From Pacificoceanicola sp049341065 (lineage in GTDB: Bacteria; Pseudomonadota; Alphaproteobacteria; Rhodobacterales; Rhodobacteraceae): a DNA stretch of 64,000 bases. The notes beneath the pieces are model-generated. The model was not told the origin of the DNA. It made no database searches and saw nothing but the letters and a program-made list of their open reading frames with translations. Each line of letters starts with the position of its first letter. The stretch's first letter is position 1. The position numbers were made by a program, and so were the translations under genes. This document shows positions 1-8,008 of this stretch, in pieces. The stretch spans positions 62,001 to 126,000 of the forward strand of contig NZ_JBMPIX010000010.1 in assembly GCF_049341065.1 (NCBI RefSeq), given 5' to 3'.

Positions 1-91
1 CGCGGAGATGGCCGATGCCAAGGCGGTCCGCGCCCGCAAGGCCGCTGCAACGAAAGTGGAATTTTTCACCATGGTCCGGGGGGAAGGCTGA
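1..91 (+). CDS. phnG: PhnG, C-P lyase core subunit (C-terminal end only)
   Basis: The window opens inside a reading frame (codons from base 2) that ends in TGA at 89-91. Its last 29 residues, ending FFTMVRGEG, fit the C-terminus of PhnG, a subunit of the carbon-phosphorus lyase core complex PhnGHIJ. The TGA shares its A with the ATG of the next gene, as expected for phnG-phnH coupling. The identification leans on context (phnH, I, J, K, L, N and M follow), because only the tail is visible. The operon's promoter, any phnF regulator and any phosphonate transporter genes would lie upstream, outside the window. Confidence 0.75.
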   Translation, partial: AEMADAKAVRARKAAATKVEFFTMVRGEG

Positions 92-669
92 TGCAGATGA
101 CCGCTTTGGATGGCGGGTTTGCGGACCCGGCCCTGCAATCGGCCAAGGCCTTTCGCGGTGTGATGACCGCCATGGCTCAGCCCGGCTTTATCGCCGAATT
201 GCACGGCGCCATGCCACCCACTCCCCTGTCGCCGGCTGCGGGTGCGGTTGTGCTGACGCTATGTGATCCCGATACGCCGATCTATCTGGCGGGACAGGCC
301 GATTGCCCCGAGGTCCGCAATTGGATCGCGTTTCACACCGGGGCGCCGTTGACCGGGCCTTCGCATTGCGCCTTTGCCCTTGGAACATGGACGGCGCTGG
401 CCCCTTTGTCCGCCTACCCGGTGGGCACATCGGAGTACCCTGACCGCTCGGCCACGCTGATCGTTGAACTGCCCCGACTAGAAGCCAAAGGCGCCACCCT
501 GCGCGGACCCGGCATTAAGGATCGCGCCGCCCTGTCCCTGCCTGAAACGCGCGCCTTCGTGGTTAACCGCCGGCTGTTTCCCCTCGGGTTGGACTTCATC
601 CTGACCAGTGGCAGCCAGGTGGCCGCCTTGCCACGTTCGACCAAGGTCAGCCCTTCGGAGGGTTCCTGA
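91..669 (+). CDS. phnH: PhnH, C-P lyase core subunit
   Basis: A 192-residue protein of the usual PhnH length. PhnH is a subunit of the PhnGHIJ complex that transfers the phosphonate onto the ribose of a nucleotide in the cytoplasm. The start overlaps the phnG stop by one base (TGATG). It opens MQMTALDGGF and continues with the FRGVMTAMAQPG segment near residue 25, typical of PhnH N-termini. A second ATG two codons downstream cannot be excluded. The gene abuts phnI (stop 669, start 670), indicating translational coupling within the phn operon. Confidence 0.93.
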   Translation: MQMTALDGGFADPALQSAKAFRGVMTAMAQPGFIAELHGAMPPTPLSPAAGAVVLTLCDPDTPIYLAGQADCPEVRNWIAFHTGAPLTGPSHCAFALGTWTALAPLSAYPVGTSEYPDRSATLIVELPRLEAKGATLRGPGIKDRAALSLPETRAFVVNRRLFPLGLDFILTSGSQVAALPRSTKVSPSEGS

Positions 670-1758
670 ATGTATGTGGCAGTCAAAGGCGGCGAGGCCG
701 CGATCAACAACGCCCATGCCTGGCTGGCCGAGGAACGCCGGGGCGATCCCAAGGTTCCAGAACTCAGCATTTCGCAAATCCGCGAACAGATGGCGCTGGC
801 GGTCAACCGGGTGATGGCCGAGGGCTCACTTTATGATCCGGATTTGGCGGCATTGGCGATCAAGCAGGCGCGCGGTGATCTGATCGAAGCCATCTTTCTG
901 ATCCGCGCCTATCGCACGACCCTGCCCCGCTTTGGCGGTTCTGAGCCGGTGGATACGTCTGCGATGGCCTGCGACCGACGTATTTCCGCGACCTTCAAGG
1001 ATTTGCCCGGTGGGCAGGTTCTGGGGCCGACCTTTGATTACACGCACCGCCTGCTGGACTTCAAACTCGCCGCCGAGGGCGAGGCGCCATGCGCGCCAGA
1101 GCGCGAGACAACCGCCGCCCCGGTTCCGCATGTGACGGATTTTCTGAACCGCGAGGGGCTGATCGAAGAGGCGCGCGCCGATGACACGCCCCCGCCCGAT
1201 CTGACTCGCGAACCGCTTGAACTGCCCGCGGATCGCGCGCTGCGCCTTCAGGCGCTGGCCCGCGCCGACGAAGGCTTTACCCTGTCGATGGCCTACTCCA
1301 CCCAGCGCGGCTATGCCCGCAACCACGCTTTTGTCGGGGAATTGCGCATCGGCTCAGTGCCGGTGGAAATGGAGATCCCCGAACTTGGTTTTGCGATCGA
1401 GATCGGCGAGATCACCCTGACCGAATGCGAAACGGTCAACCAGTTCAAAGGCTCCAAGACAGAGCCTCCGCAATTCACCCGAGGCTACGGACTTGTCTTT
1501 GGCCAGACCGAACGCAAGGCGATTTCCATGGCATTGGTCGATCGCGCCATGCGCTGGGAAGAATTGGGCGAAGATTACGTCGGCGCCCCGGCGCAAGACG
1601 CTGAATTCGTGCTGTACCACGCCGACAACATCCAGGCGACGGGCTTTCTCGAACACATCAAGTTGCCCCACTACGTCGATTTCCAGTCCGAACTGGAATT
1701 GGTGCGCAAACTGCGCCGCGAGACCGGGGGCGTTCAGGCACAAGAGGCGGCGGAATGA
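670..1758 (+). CDS. phnI: PhnI, C-P lyase nucleosidase subunit
   Basis: A 362-residue protein starting MYVAVKGGEAAI, a characteristic PhnI N-terminus. PhnI is the purine nucleosidase subunit of the C-P lyase core: with PhnG, PhnH and PhnL it displaces adenine from ATP to form alpha-D-ribose 1-alkylphosphonate 5-triphosphate. The length matches the family (about 350-370). The start immediately follows the phnH TGA. The stop overlaps the phnJ ATG by four bases (1755-1758, ATGA). No truncation or odd residues were noticed. Confidence 0.95.
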   Translation: MYVAVKGGEAAINNAHAWLAEERRGDPKVPELSISQIREQMALAVNRVMAEGSLYDPDLAALAIKQARGDLIEAIFLIRAYRTTLPRFGGSEPVDTSAMACDRRISATFKDLPGGQVLGPTFDYTHRLLDFKLAAEGEAPCAPERETTAAPVPHVTDFLNREGLIEEARADDTPPPDLTREPLELPADRALRLQALARADEGFTLSMAYSTQRGYARNHAFVGELRIGSVPVEMEIPELGFAIEIGEITLTECETVNQFKGSKTEPPQFTRGYGLVFGQTERKAISMALVDRAMRWEELGEDYVGAPAQDAEFVLYHADNIQATGFLEHIKLPHYVDFQSELELVRKLRRETGGVQAQEAAE

Positions 1759-2612
1759 CCGATCAAGCGTATAACTTCGCCTATCTGGACGAACAGACCA
1801 AGCGGATGATCCGCCGCGCCATCCTCAAGGGACTTGCAATTCCGGGTTATCAGGTGCCTTTCGCCAGCCGCGAAATGCCGATGCCTTATGGTTGGGGGAC
1901 GGGCGGCGTGCAGGTCTCTGCTGCCGTGATGACCGCCGAGGATCGGTTCAAGGTGATCGACCAAGGCGCCGATGACACCACCAACGCGGTGTCGATCCGA
2001 AGCTTCTTTGAGCGGACTGCCGGGGTGGAAACCACAACTCGCACAGTTGAGGCGACAGTTATACAGACCCGCCACCGCATCCCCGAAGAGGCGCTTAGTG
2101 AAGGTCAGATCCTTGTCTATCAGGTGCCGATCCCGGAACCTCTGCGTTTTCTAGAGCCGCGCGAAACCGAGACGCGCAAGATGCACAGCCTCGAAGAATA
2201 CGGCTTGATGCATGTGAAGCTTTACGAGGACATCAGCCGCCACGGCCACATCGCCACCGCCTATGCCTATCCTGTGAGGGTCGAGGGGCGCTATGTCATG
2301 GACCCGTCGCCGATCCCGAAATTCGACAACCCGAAACTGTCCGATTGCCCGGCGATCCAGCTGTTCGGCGCAGGGCGTGAACAGCGCATCTATGCCGTGC
2401 CGCCCTACAGTCAGGTGGTCAGCCTTGATTTTGAAGACCACCCCTTTGACCCCTCCAAGGCGCCACATCCCTGTGGGCTTTGCGCCGCCGAGAACAGCTA
2501 TCTTGACGAAGTCATCATCGACGATCAGGGCGGGCGGATGTTCGTCTGTTCCGACACGGACCATTGCGAGGCGCGGCAAGCCGCAGGCCATCGCGGAAAG
2601 GATGCCGCATGA
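1755..2612 (+). CDS. phnJ: PhnJ, radical-SAM C-P lyase
   Basis: A 285-residue catalytic subunit that cleaves the C-P bond of ribose 1-alkylphosphonate 5-phosphate by radical S-adenosylmethionine chemistry. Four cysteines, C240, C243, C265 and C271 (motif HPCGLC, then FVCSDTDHC), correspond to the four of the Escherichia coli enzyme: three ligate the 4Fe-4S cluster and one acts in the thiyl-radical mechanism. The IPGYQVPF motif carries the glycine (G31) equivalent to the glycyl-radical residue G32 of E. coli. All catalytic residues are present, so the lyase looks functional. It overlaps phnI and phnK by four bases each. Confidence 0.97.
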   Translation: MTDQAYNFAYLDEQTKRMIRRAILKGLAIPGYQVPFASREMPMPYGWGTGGVQVSAAVMTAEDRFKVIDQGADDTTNAVSIRSFFERTAGVETTTRTVEATVIQTRHRIPEEALSEGQILVYQVPIPEPLRFLEPRETETRKMHSLEEYGLMHVKLYEDISRHGHIATAYAYPVRVEGRYVMDPSPIPKFDNPKLSDCPAIQLFGAGREQRIYAVPPYSQVVSLDFEDHPFDPSKAPHPCGLCAAENSYLDEVIIDDQGGRMFVCSDTDHCEARQAAGHRGKDAA

Positions 2613-3391
2613 GCGAAAATCTGTCGCCCCTTCTGTCGGTTCGCCAGCTGGGCATGCGCTATGGAAGTCATATCGGGTGCGCCGAGGTTTCGTTTGACCT
2701 GTTCCCCGGTGAAGTCATGGGCATCGTGGGTGAAAGCGGCTCGGGCAAGTCCACGCTGCTGAACTGCATGGCTGGGCATCTGGCGCCCGATGCAGGTCAG
2801 GTGATCTTCGACACCCGCAGCGATGGGCCGCGCGACACGGTCACCATGTCCGAGCCGGAACGCCGGATGTTGAGCCGCACCGATTGGGCCTTTGTCCACC
2901 AGCACGCCCGCGACGGGCTGCGCATGGGGGTCAGTGCTGGCGGCAATATCGGCGAGCGGCTGATGGCAGTCGGCGCGCGCCACTACGGCGACATTCGCGG
3001 CAAGGCTGCCGATTGGCTGGAGCGTGTCGAAATCGACACAGGCCGCATTGACGACCGTCCAACCACCTTTTCGGGGGGCATGCTGCAACGCCTGCAAATC
3101 GCGCGCAATCTGGTGACAGGGCCGCGGCTGGTCTTCATGGATGAACCCACCGGCGGGCTGGACGTCAGCGTGCAGGCGCGGCTGCTGGACCTGTTGCGCG
3201 GTCTGGTGCGCGACATGGGCCTGTCGGCCATCATCGTCACCCATGATCTGGCAGTGGTGCGCCTGTTGGCAGACCGCCTAATGGTGATGAAATCGGGCCA
3301 TGTGGTGGAATCCGGTCTGACAGATCAGGTGCTTGACGATCCACAGCATGGCTACACTCAGTTGCTGGTCTCAAGCGTATTGCAGGTGTGA
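2609..3391 (+). CDS. phnK: PhnK, C-P lyase-associated ABC ATPase
   Basis: A 260-residue ABC-type ATPase with Walker A GESGSGKST, signature FSGGMLQRLQIA, Walker B VFMDEPTGGLD and a downstream switch His (VTHD). PhnK binds the PhnGHIJ core and is not a transporter subunit: no membrane gene lies nearby. The start at 2609 (MSENLSPLL) is preferred because it overlaps the phnJ stop by four bases (ATGA). An in-frame ATG at 2564 would overlap phnJ by 49 bases and is unlikely. A 28-base gap follows before phnL. Confidence 0.95.
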   Translation: MSENLSPLLSVRQLGMRYGSHIGCAEVSFDLFPGEVMGIVGESGSGKSTLLNCMAGHLAPDAGQVIFDTRSDGPRDTVTMSEPERRMLSRTDWAFVHQHARDGLRMGVSAGGNIGERLMAVGARHYGDIRGKAADWLERVEIDTGRIDDRPTTFSGGMLQRLQIARNLVTGPRLVFMDEPTGGLDVSVQARLLDLLRGLVRDMGLSAIIVTHDLAVVRLLADRLMVMKSGHVVESGLTDQVLDDPQHGYTQLLVSSVLQV

Positions 3392-3419
3392 CCCGGGATA
3401 TTTGGAGCCCAAGAGGACC

Positions 3420-4103
3420 ATGATCGAAATTTCGGACGTTTTAAAGACATTCACCCTGCACAATCAGGGCGGCGCGGTGATCCGCGTGATGGAGGGCGCA
3501 AACCTGAAGGTCGCACGTGGCGAATGCGTGGCCTTGGTCGGGGCCTCGGGCGCGGGCAAGTCCACGCTGATGCGTATTTTGTACGGTAACTACCTTGCCG
3601 AGACCGGCGCTGTGCGGGTGGCGGGCGTGGACGTGGCGCAAGCCGCCCCTCGCGAGATCCTCAAGCTGCGACGCGAAACGCTGGGCTATGTCAGCCAGTT
3701 TCTTCGGGTGGTGCCGCGCGTACCCACGCTGGACGTGGTGGCCGAACCCCTGCGCGCCGTTGGTGTGCCTGCGGATCAGGCGCGCGCGCGCGCGGCAGAG
3801 TTTTTGCGGCGGTTGAACATCCCGCAGACCCTTTGGGAACTGTCGCCAACAACCTTTTCCGGAGGCGAACAGCAGCGTGTCAACATCGCGCGCGGTTTTG
3901 CCCATGCCTATCCGGTGCTGCTGCTGGATGAACCCACGGCCAGCCTTGATGCCGCCAACCGCGAGGTGGTGTTGGGGTTGATCGAAGACGCCAAGGCGCG
4001 CGGCGCTGCGATTGTCGGGATCTTCCACGACGAGGCCGCGCGGGCCCGTGTATGTGACCGGGAGATCGACGTGACCCGCTTTACCCCAGAGCGCGCCGCA
4101 TGA
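3420..4103 (+). CDS. phnL: PhnL, C-P lyase-associated ABC ATPase
   Basis: A 227-residue ABC ATPase starting MIEISDVLKTFTLHNQGG, as PhnL proteins do, with Walker A GASGAGKST, signature FSGGEQQRVNIARGF and Walker B LLLDEPTASLD. PhnL assists the nucleotide-phosphonate transfer step of the C-P lyase pathway. The ATG at 3420 is preceded by AAGAGGA, a good ribosome-binding site. An upstream in-frame ATG (3333) would lie inside phnK and is rejected. The stop overlaps the phnN start by four bases (4100-4103). Confidence 0.95.
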   Translation: MIEISDVLKTFTLHNQGGAVIRVMEGANLKVARGECVALVGASGAGKSTLMRILYGNYLAETGAVRVAGVDVAQAAPREILKLRRETLGYVSQFLRVVPRVPTLDVVAEPLRAVGVPADQARARAAEFLRRLNIPQTLWELSPTTFSGGEQQRVNIARGFAHAYPVLLLDEPTASLDAANREVVLGLIEDAKARGAAIVGIFHDEAARARVCDREIDVTRFTPERAA

Positions 4104-4654
4104 GCGGGCGCCTGATCGCCGTTGTCGGCCCGTCGGGCGTGGGCAAGGACAGTGTGATGGCCGGCATCGCCGCTGCGGCGCCGCATATCCGCCTTGTCCG
4201 ACGGGTTGTCACGCGGACGCCCGATATTGGCTGCGAACCGCACGACACCGTGGACGCAAAGCGTTTCGAGGCCATGCAGGTCGCGGGGGCCTTTTGCCTG
4301 CACTGGGGCGCGCATGGCCTGCTGTACGGCATTCCGGCAAAGGTTCTTGAGTCGGTTCGGCAGGGCGAAACACATATGGCCAATCTGTCGCGCGGGATCT
4401 TGAAGGACGCGCAAGCCGTCTTTCCGGCGTTGACGGTTTTGAACATCACCGCTCGCCCGGAGGTTCTGGCCAAACGCTTGGCTTTGCGGGGCCGCGAAGA
4501 CAGGGCCGAAATCCAACGCCGCCTTGCCCGTGCAAGCATCGCCCTGCCTGACGGCGTACCTGCGATTGATCTGCCCAACAACGCTGCTTTGGAGGAAGCC
4601 GTCGCCCGCGCGCTGGCATTGCTTCAGTCGGAAACGGTGGGGCGGTGCGGATGA
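4100..4654 (+). CDS. phnN: PhnN, ribose 1,5-bisphosphate phosphokinase
   Basis: A 184-residue guanylate-kinase-like P-loop protein (VVGPSGVGKDSVMAG near residues 8-22). PhnN phosphorylates ribose 1,5-bisphosphate to PRPP, returning the ribose skeleton of C-P lyase products to nucleotide synthesis. Coupling to phnL by ATGA and the downstream phnM support the call. The length is normal for the family (about 185). Confidence 0.93.
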   Translation: MSGRLIAVVGPSGVGKDSVMAGIAAAAPHIRLVRRVVTRTPDIGCEPHDTVDAKRFEAMQVAGAFCLHWGAHGLLYGIPAKVLESVRQGETHMANLSRGILKDAQAVFPALTVLNITARPEVLAKRLALRGREDRAEIQRRLARASIALPDGVPAIDLPNNAALEEAVARALALLQSETVGRCG

Positions 4655-4711
4655 TTCTTTGCCCCCATGTTTGCCTGCGCGCACACGACTGATTATCGGG
4701 AATTTTGTGAC

Positions 4712-5905
4712 ATGAACTCTTTGATCGACCCAAGTGATCTGGCACCTGCACAAGACACCAGCGGGGGCGCAAACATCTGCCTTGCCAATGCCCGGCTTGT
4801 CTTGCCCGATCAGGTTCTGACCGGAGCGATAACCATCTCGGACGGTATGATCATCGAGGTGCGCGAAGGTGACAAGGTGCCGTTTGGCGCCATCGATTGC
4901 CAAGGTGATTTCGTCACGCCCGGACTGGTCGAGCTGCACACCGACAACCTTGAGCGCCATATCGAGCCGCGTCCCGAGGTGACCTGGCCGCACCTCGCCG
5001 CCATCCTTGCGCATGATGGAGAGCTGGCTTCGACCGGGATCACCACGGTCTTTGACGCCATGCGGGTGGGGTCGATCCACAGCGGCAAAGGTCGCTCCGA
5101 CCAATACGCGCGTTCACTGGCGAGCGAGCTGCTCTCGCTGCGAGACGCGGATGCACTCCGGATCAGTCATTTCCTGCATTTGCGGGCCGAGATCTGCTCG
5201 GAAACTCTGCTGGAGGAATTGGCTGAATTCACCGCCGAAGACCGCGTCGGCATTGTCAGCCTGATGGATCACACTCCCGGACAACGGCAGTTTCGTGATC
5301 TGGCCAAGCTCAAGACTTACGTGTCCAAAAAACGCAACATGACGGATGCGGAATTCGACGAACATGTGGCGCATCTGAAGGGTTTGCGCGTGACTTTTGG
5401 CGATCGGCACGAAGCCGGCGCTGTGACCGAGGCAAAGCGCCTTGGCGCGGTGCTCGCCAGTCACGATGACACAACAGCGGCGCAGGTGGAGCAGTCCAAG
5501 GGCAATGGCGTGGGCTTTGCCGAATTCCCAACGACGGTCGAGGCTGCAAAGGCCTGCCGCGACCGGGGCATCGCCATTATGATGGGGGCACCCAATATCA
5601 TCCGGGGCGGGTCGCACTCTGGCAATGTCTCGGCTCTGGAGCTGGCTGAACTTGGACTGCTCGACATTGTTTCCTCTGACTATGTGCCATCGGCTTTAAT
5701 GTCGGCGGCGTTCCGGTTGGGGGCGCTTTGGCAGGATATACCGCGCGCGATCCGCACCGTGGCCGCAGCCCCCGCAAGGGCAGCAGGCCTAGTCGATCGC
5801 GGCGAGTTGGGTGTTGGGCAGCGCGGCGATCTGCTGCGCATTGCAACGCTGGATCAGACGCCGGTTCTGCGCGGCGTCTGGAGCTGCGGGCGACAGGTTG
5901 GATAA
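4712..5905 (+). CDS. phnM: PhnM, ribose 1-methylphosphonate 5-triphosphate diphosphatase
   Basis: An amidohydrolase-superfamily enzyme that removes pyrophosphate from alpha-D-ribose 1-alkylphosphonate 5-triphosphate, giving the PhnJ substrate. Visible motifs are GLVELHTDNLERHIEPRP (metal-binding HxD after strand 1), SHDDTT, and GAPNIIRGGSHSGNVS. Starting at 4712 (MNSLIDPSDL) gives 397 residues. An in-frame ATG at 4667 would add 15 residues but lies only 12 bases after phnN. The Shine-Dalgarno signal is weak, so the start is uncertain. It is the last gene of the visible phn operon. A second PhnM homologue lies at 36337. Confidence 0.95.
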   Translation: MNSLIDPSDLAPAQDTSGGANICLANARLVLPDQVLTGAITISDGMIIEVREGDKVPFGAIDCQGDFVTPGLVELHTDNLERHIEPRPEVTWPHLAAILAHDGELASTGITTVFDAMRVGSIHSGKGRSDQYARSLASELLSLRDADALRISHFLHLRAEICSETLLEELAEFTAEDRVGIVSLMDHTPGQRQFRDLAKLKTYVSKKRNMTDAEFDEHVAHLKGLRVTFGDRHEAGAVTEAKRLGAVLASHDDTTAAQVEQSKGNGVGFAEFPTTVEAAKACRDRGIAIMMGAPNIIRGGSHSGNVSALELAELGLLDIVSSDYVPSALMSAAFRLGALWQDIPRAIRTVAAAPARAAGLVDRGELGVGQRGDLLRIATLDQTPVLRGVWSCGRQVG

Positions 5906-6141
5906 CGACCGGTTCGCCCCTTGAAACAGCCTGCCCTTGTCATGCAACCGCAACACAAAGCCGCTAGGTCTGGTCGCGCATCGGTATCGGGCCAAAGAGC
6001 CTTATCAAGCTGTCGGGGGACAAAAGGTATGACGACGATAGATCCATGGCGTTTCGTATTGCGCTGTTTGTTCGAACCATCACAGCGGTCGGTGTTTGAC
6101 GACTGCTGGTCTTGGCTGCAAGGTGCGCAGAGGAACGCGAC

Positions 6142-7059
6142 CTATGCCAAAGGATCGGGGGCGATATTGCCACCGCAGAGCAATACCGCTACGCGTTCGC
6201 CCGGCTCGGGAACATAGGCGCCCCATTGTACAGCGGCCAAGGCACAAGCGCCCGCCGGTTCCACCAACAATCTATGGCTTTGCCACAGAGCCTTTTGCGC
6301 CTCGAGTATTGCCCCGTCCGGGACCAGTGCGACCTCAATACCCTGTGCCTTGGCCAGATCAAAGCAGATCGACCCGATCCGGCGCGCGCCCAAGGCGTTG
6401 GCAGCGACGCCTGACACTGGCACATCGACGGGTGCACCTTGGTCCAGCGCCTTGGCAAGGGCATTGCAACTCATCGGTTCGACGGCGACGATCTTGCGTG
6501 CCCCTTGCGCCCAAGCCATCGCTCCGGCGATCAGGCCGCCGCCGCCCACAGCGATCAGGACTGTGTCGGCCTCCAGCCCCTGTGCCTCCCACTCTCGGAG
6601 CAGCGTGCCCTGACCGGCGACAGTATGCGGTGCGTCATAGGCATGGACCTGCATCGCGCCTTGTTCCTCTTCGTAACGCTTGGCCAGATCCAGCGCGTCG
6701 GCGTATTCGCCGGGCACGACCGTCAGGTCAGCGCCGGTACGTTCGATCATTGCAATCTTCGACGGCCCGGCGATTTCCGGAACGAAGATGCGCGCCCGAT
6801 GCCCCAGACGGTGCGCGGCAAAAGCCACGGCCGCCCCGTGATTGCCACCCGAAGCCGCAACGATACCGCCATCTGGCACCTCAAGCGCGGTCAAGGTGTT
6901 GAAAGCGCCGCGCGCCTTGAAACTGCCGGTGTGCTGTAGCTGCTCCAGCTTCAACTCGATGGGGCGTTCCCACAGGGCGTCCGTTTGCATCACAGGGGTT
7001 TTGACCACGTGGCCTTTGATCCGCGCGGCGGCGGCTTCGATTTCCGGTTTCCAGTTCAT
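6142..7059 (-). CDS. PLP-dependent serine/threonine dehydratase-like enzyme
   Basis: A 305-residue fold-type II pyridoxal-phosphate enzyme. The PLP lysine sits in TGSFKARGAFN (K48), the phosphate/carboxylate loop is SGGNHGAAVAF, and a glycine-rich AVGGGGLIAGAM loop follows. There is no C-terminal regulatory ACT domain, so it resembles catabolic threonine dehydratases or serine racemases rather than biosynthetic IlvA. The start at 7059 (MNWKPEIEAAAA) has a GAGGG ribosome-binding site. A longer frame to 7329 would run into the divergent neighbour. Substrate (Thr, Ser or hydroxyaspartate) cannot be decided from sequence. Confidence 0.85.
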   Translation of the reverse strand: MNWKPEIEAAAARIKGHVVKTPVMQTDALWERPIELKLEQLQHTGSFKARGAFNTLTALEVPDGGIVAASGGNHGAAVAFAAHRLGHRARIFVPEIAGPSKIAMIERTGADLTVVPGEYADALDLAKRYEEEQGAMQVHAYDAPHTVAGQGTLLREWEAQGLEADTVLIAVGGGGLIAGAMAWAQGARKIVAVEPMSCNALAKALDQGAPVDVPVSGVAANALGARRIGSICFDLAKAQGIEVALVPDGAILEAQKALWQSHRLLVEPAGACALAAVQWGAYVPEPGERVAVLLCGGNIAPDPLA

Positions 7060-7125
7060 TCTGCCCTCACTGGCGCTTTGCCTGGCAAGGCTATAGTCGT
7101 GAGGAAAGAGTAACAAGGACGCCGA

Positions 7126-7971
7126 ATGATGACCGAAGATCGCCGCAGCCCGTTCCGCGATGCCCATCTGGATCGCGACACCGCTGAACATGTACCTATC
7201 ACACCCCAGACGCAGTCCCCCAGCTATCGGCTGGCCTTTGCAGACGAAGATTTCATGTGCCGGGATGAGTTGCGCCCGGTGCGGCTGCAACTGGAGTTGC
7301 TGAAGTTTGATATGCTGCTCGACAAGCACGAGATCGACTCGACCATCGTTTTGTTTGGCGGCGCGCGCATCCCGTCGCCTGCCAACAAGGACAAGGCGCG
7401 CACCAAGACGCTGGCCGAACTGTCACATTTCTATGACGAGGCCCGCAGTTTTGCCCGCCTGATGACGCGTAAATCAATGGCCACGGGCAACCGGGAATTC
7501 GTGATCTGCACCGGCGGCGGCCCCGGCGTCATGGAGGCGGGCAACCGCGGCGCCGAGGAAGAAGGCGGGGTGTCCATCGGATTGAACATCGTGCTGCCGC
7601 ATGAACAGGCCCCGAACCCCTATGTGACGCCGGACCTGTCCTTCAACTTTCACTACTTCGCGATCCGCAAGATGCATTTCCTGATGAGGGCGCGGGCGAT
7701 CTGTGTCTTTCCGGGCGGCTTTGGCACGTTGGATGAAATGTTCGAGGCGCTGACACTGATCCAGACCGGACGCATGAAGCGCGTTCCCTTCCTGCTGTTC
7801 GGCCGCAAATTCTGGGAGGGGATCATCAACTGGGATACCCTGTCGGATGCCGGAACAATCAGCGCAGAGGATCTGGATCTGTTCCGCTTTGTCGAAACTG
7901 CCGAAGAGGCGGACGAGATAATCGCCAATTGGGATCCGGCACCTGCGCGGGATGATATTCCCGGTCGCTGA
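7126..7971 (+). CDS. LOG-family (TIGR00730) Rossmann protein
   Basis: A 281-residue member of the lonely-guy family, in which characterised proteins hydrolyse nucleoside 5'-monophosphates (cytokinin riboside phosphoribohydrolase). The family signature is clear: GGGPGVMEAGNRGA in the middle and PGGFGTLDEMFE further on. It is longer than plant LOG (about 215) because of a roughly 70-residue N-terminal extension, as in many proteobacterial versions. It is divergent from the dehydratase gene, with 66 bases between starts. An ATG one codon downstream is an equal start candidate. The bacterial substrate is unknown. Confidence 0.85.
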   Translation: MMTEDRRSPFRDAHLDRDTAEHVPITPQTQSPSYRLAFADEDFMCRDELRPVRLQLELLKFDMLLDKHEIDSTIVLFGGARIPSPANKDKARTKTLAELSHFYDEARSFARLMTRKSMATGNREFVICTGGGPGVMEAGNRGAEEEGGVSIGLNIVLPHEQAPNPYVTPDLSFNFHYFAIRKMHFLMRARAICVFPGGFGTLDEMFEALTLIQTGRMKRVPFLLFGRKFWEGIINWDTLSDAGTISAEDLDLFRFVETAEEADEIIANWDPAPARDDIPGR

Positions 7972-7983
7972 ATCGGGAACAGG

Positions 7984-8008
7984 GGCCGCTCAGGTGCTTT
8001 GAGCGGCC
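7984..8008. terminator. hairpin between convergent genes
   Basis: GGCCGCTCA (7984-7992) pairs perfectly with TGAGCGGCC (8000-8008) around a 7-base loop. It lies where the LOG-family gene (stop 7971) converges on the sugar dehydratase gene (stop 7990) and covers the latter's last codons. It has no clear U tract, so it may stabilise 3' ends rather than act as a classical intrinsic terminator. Confidence 0.45.
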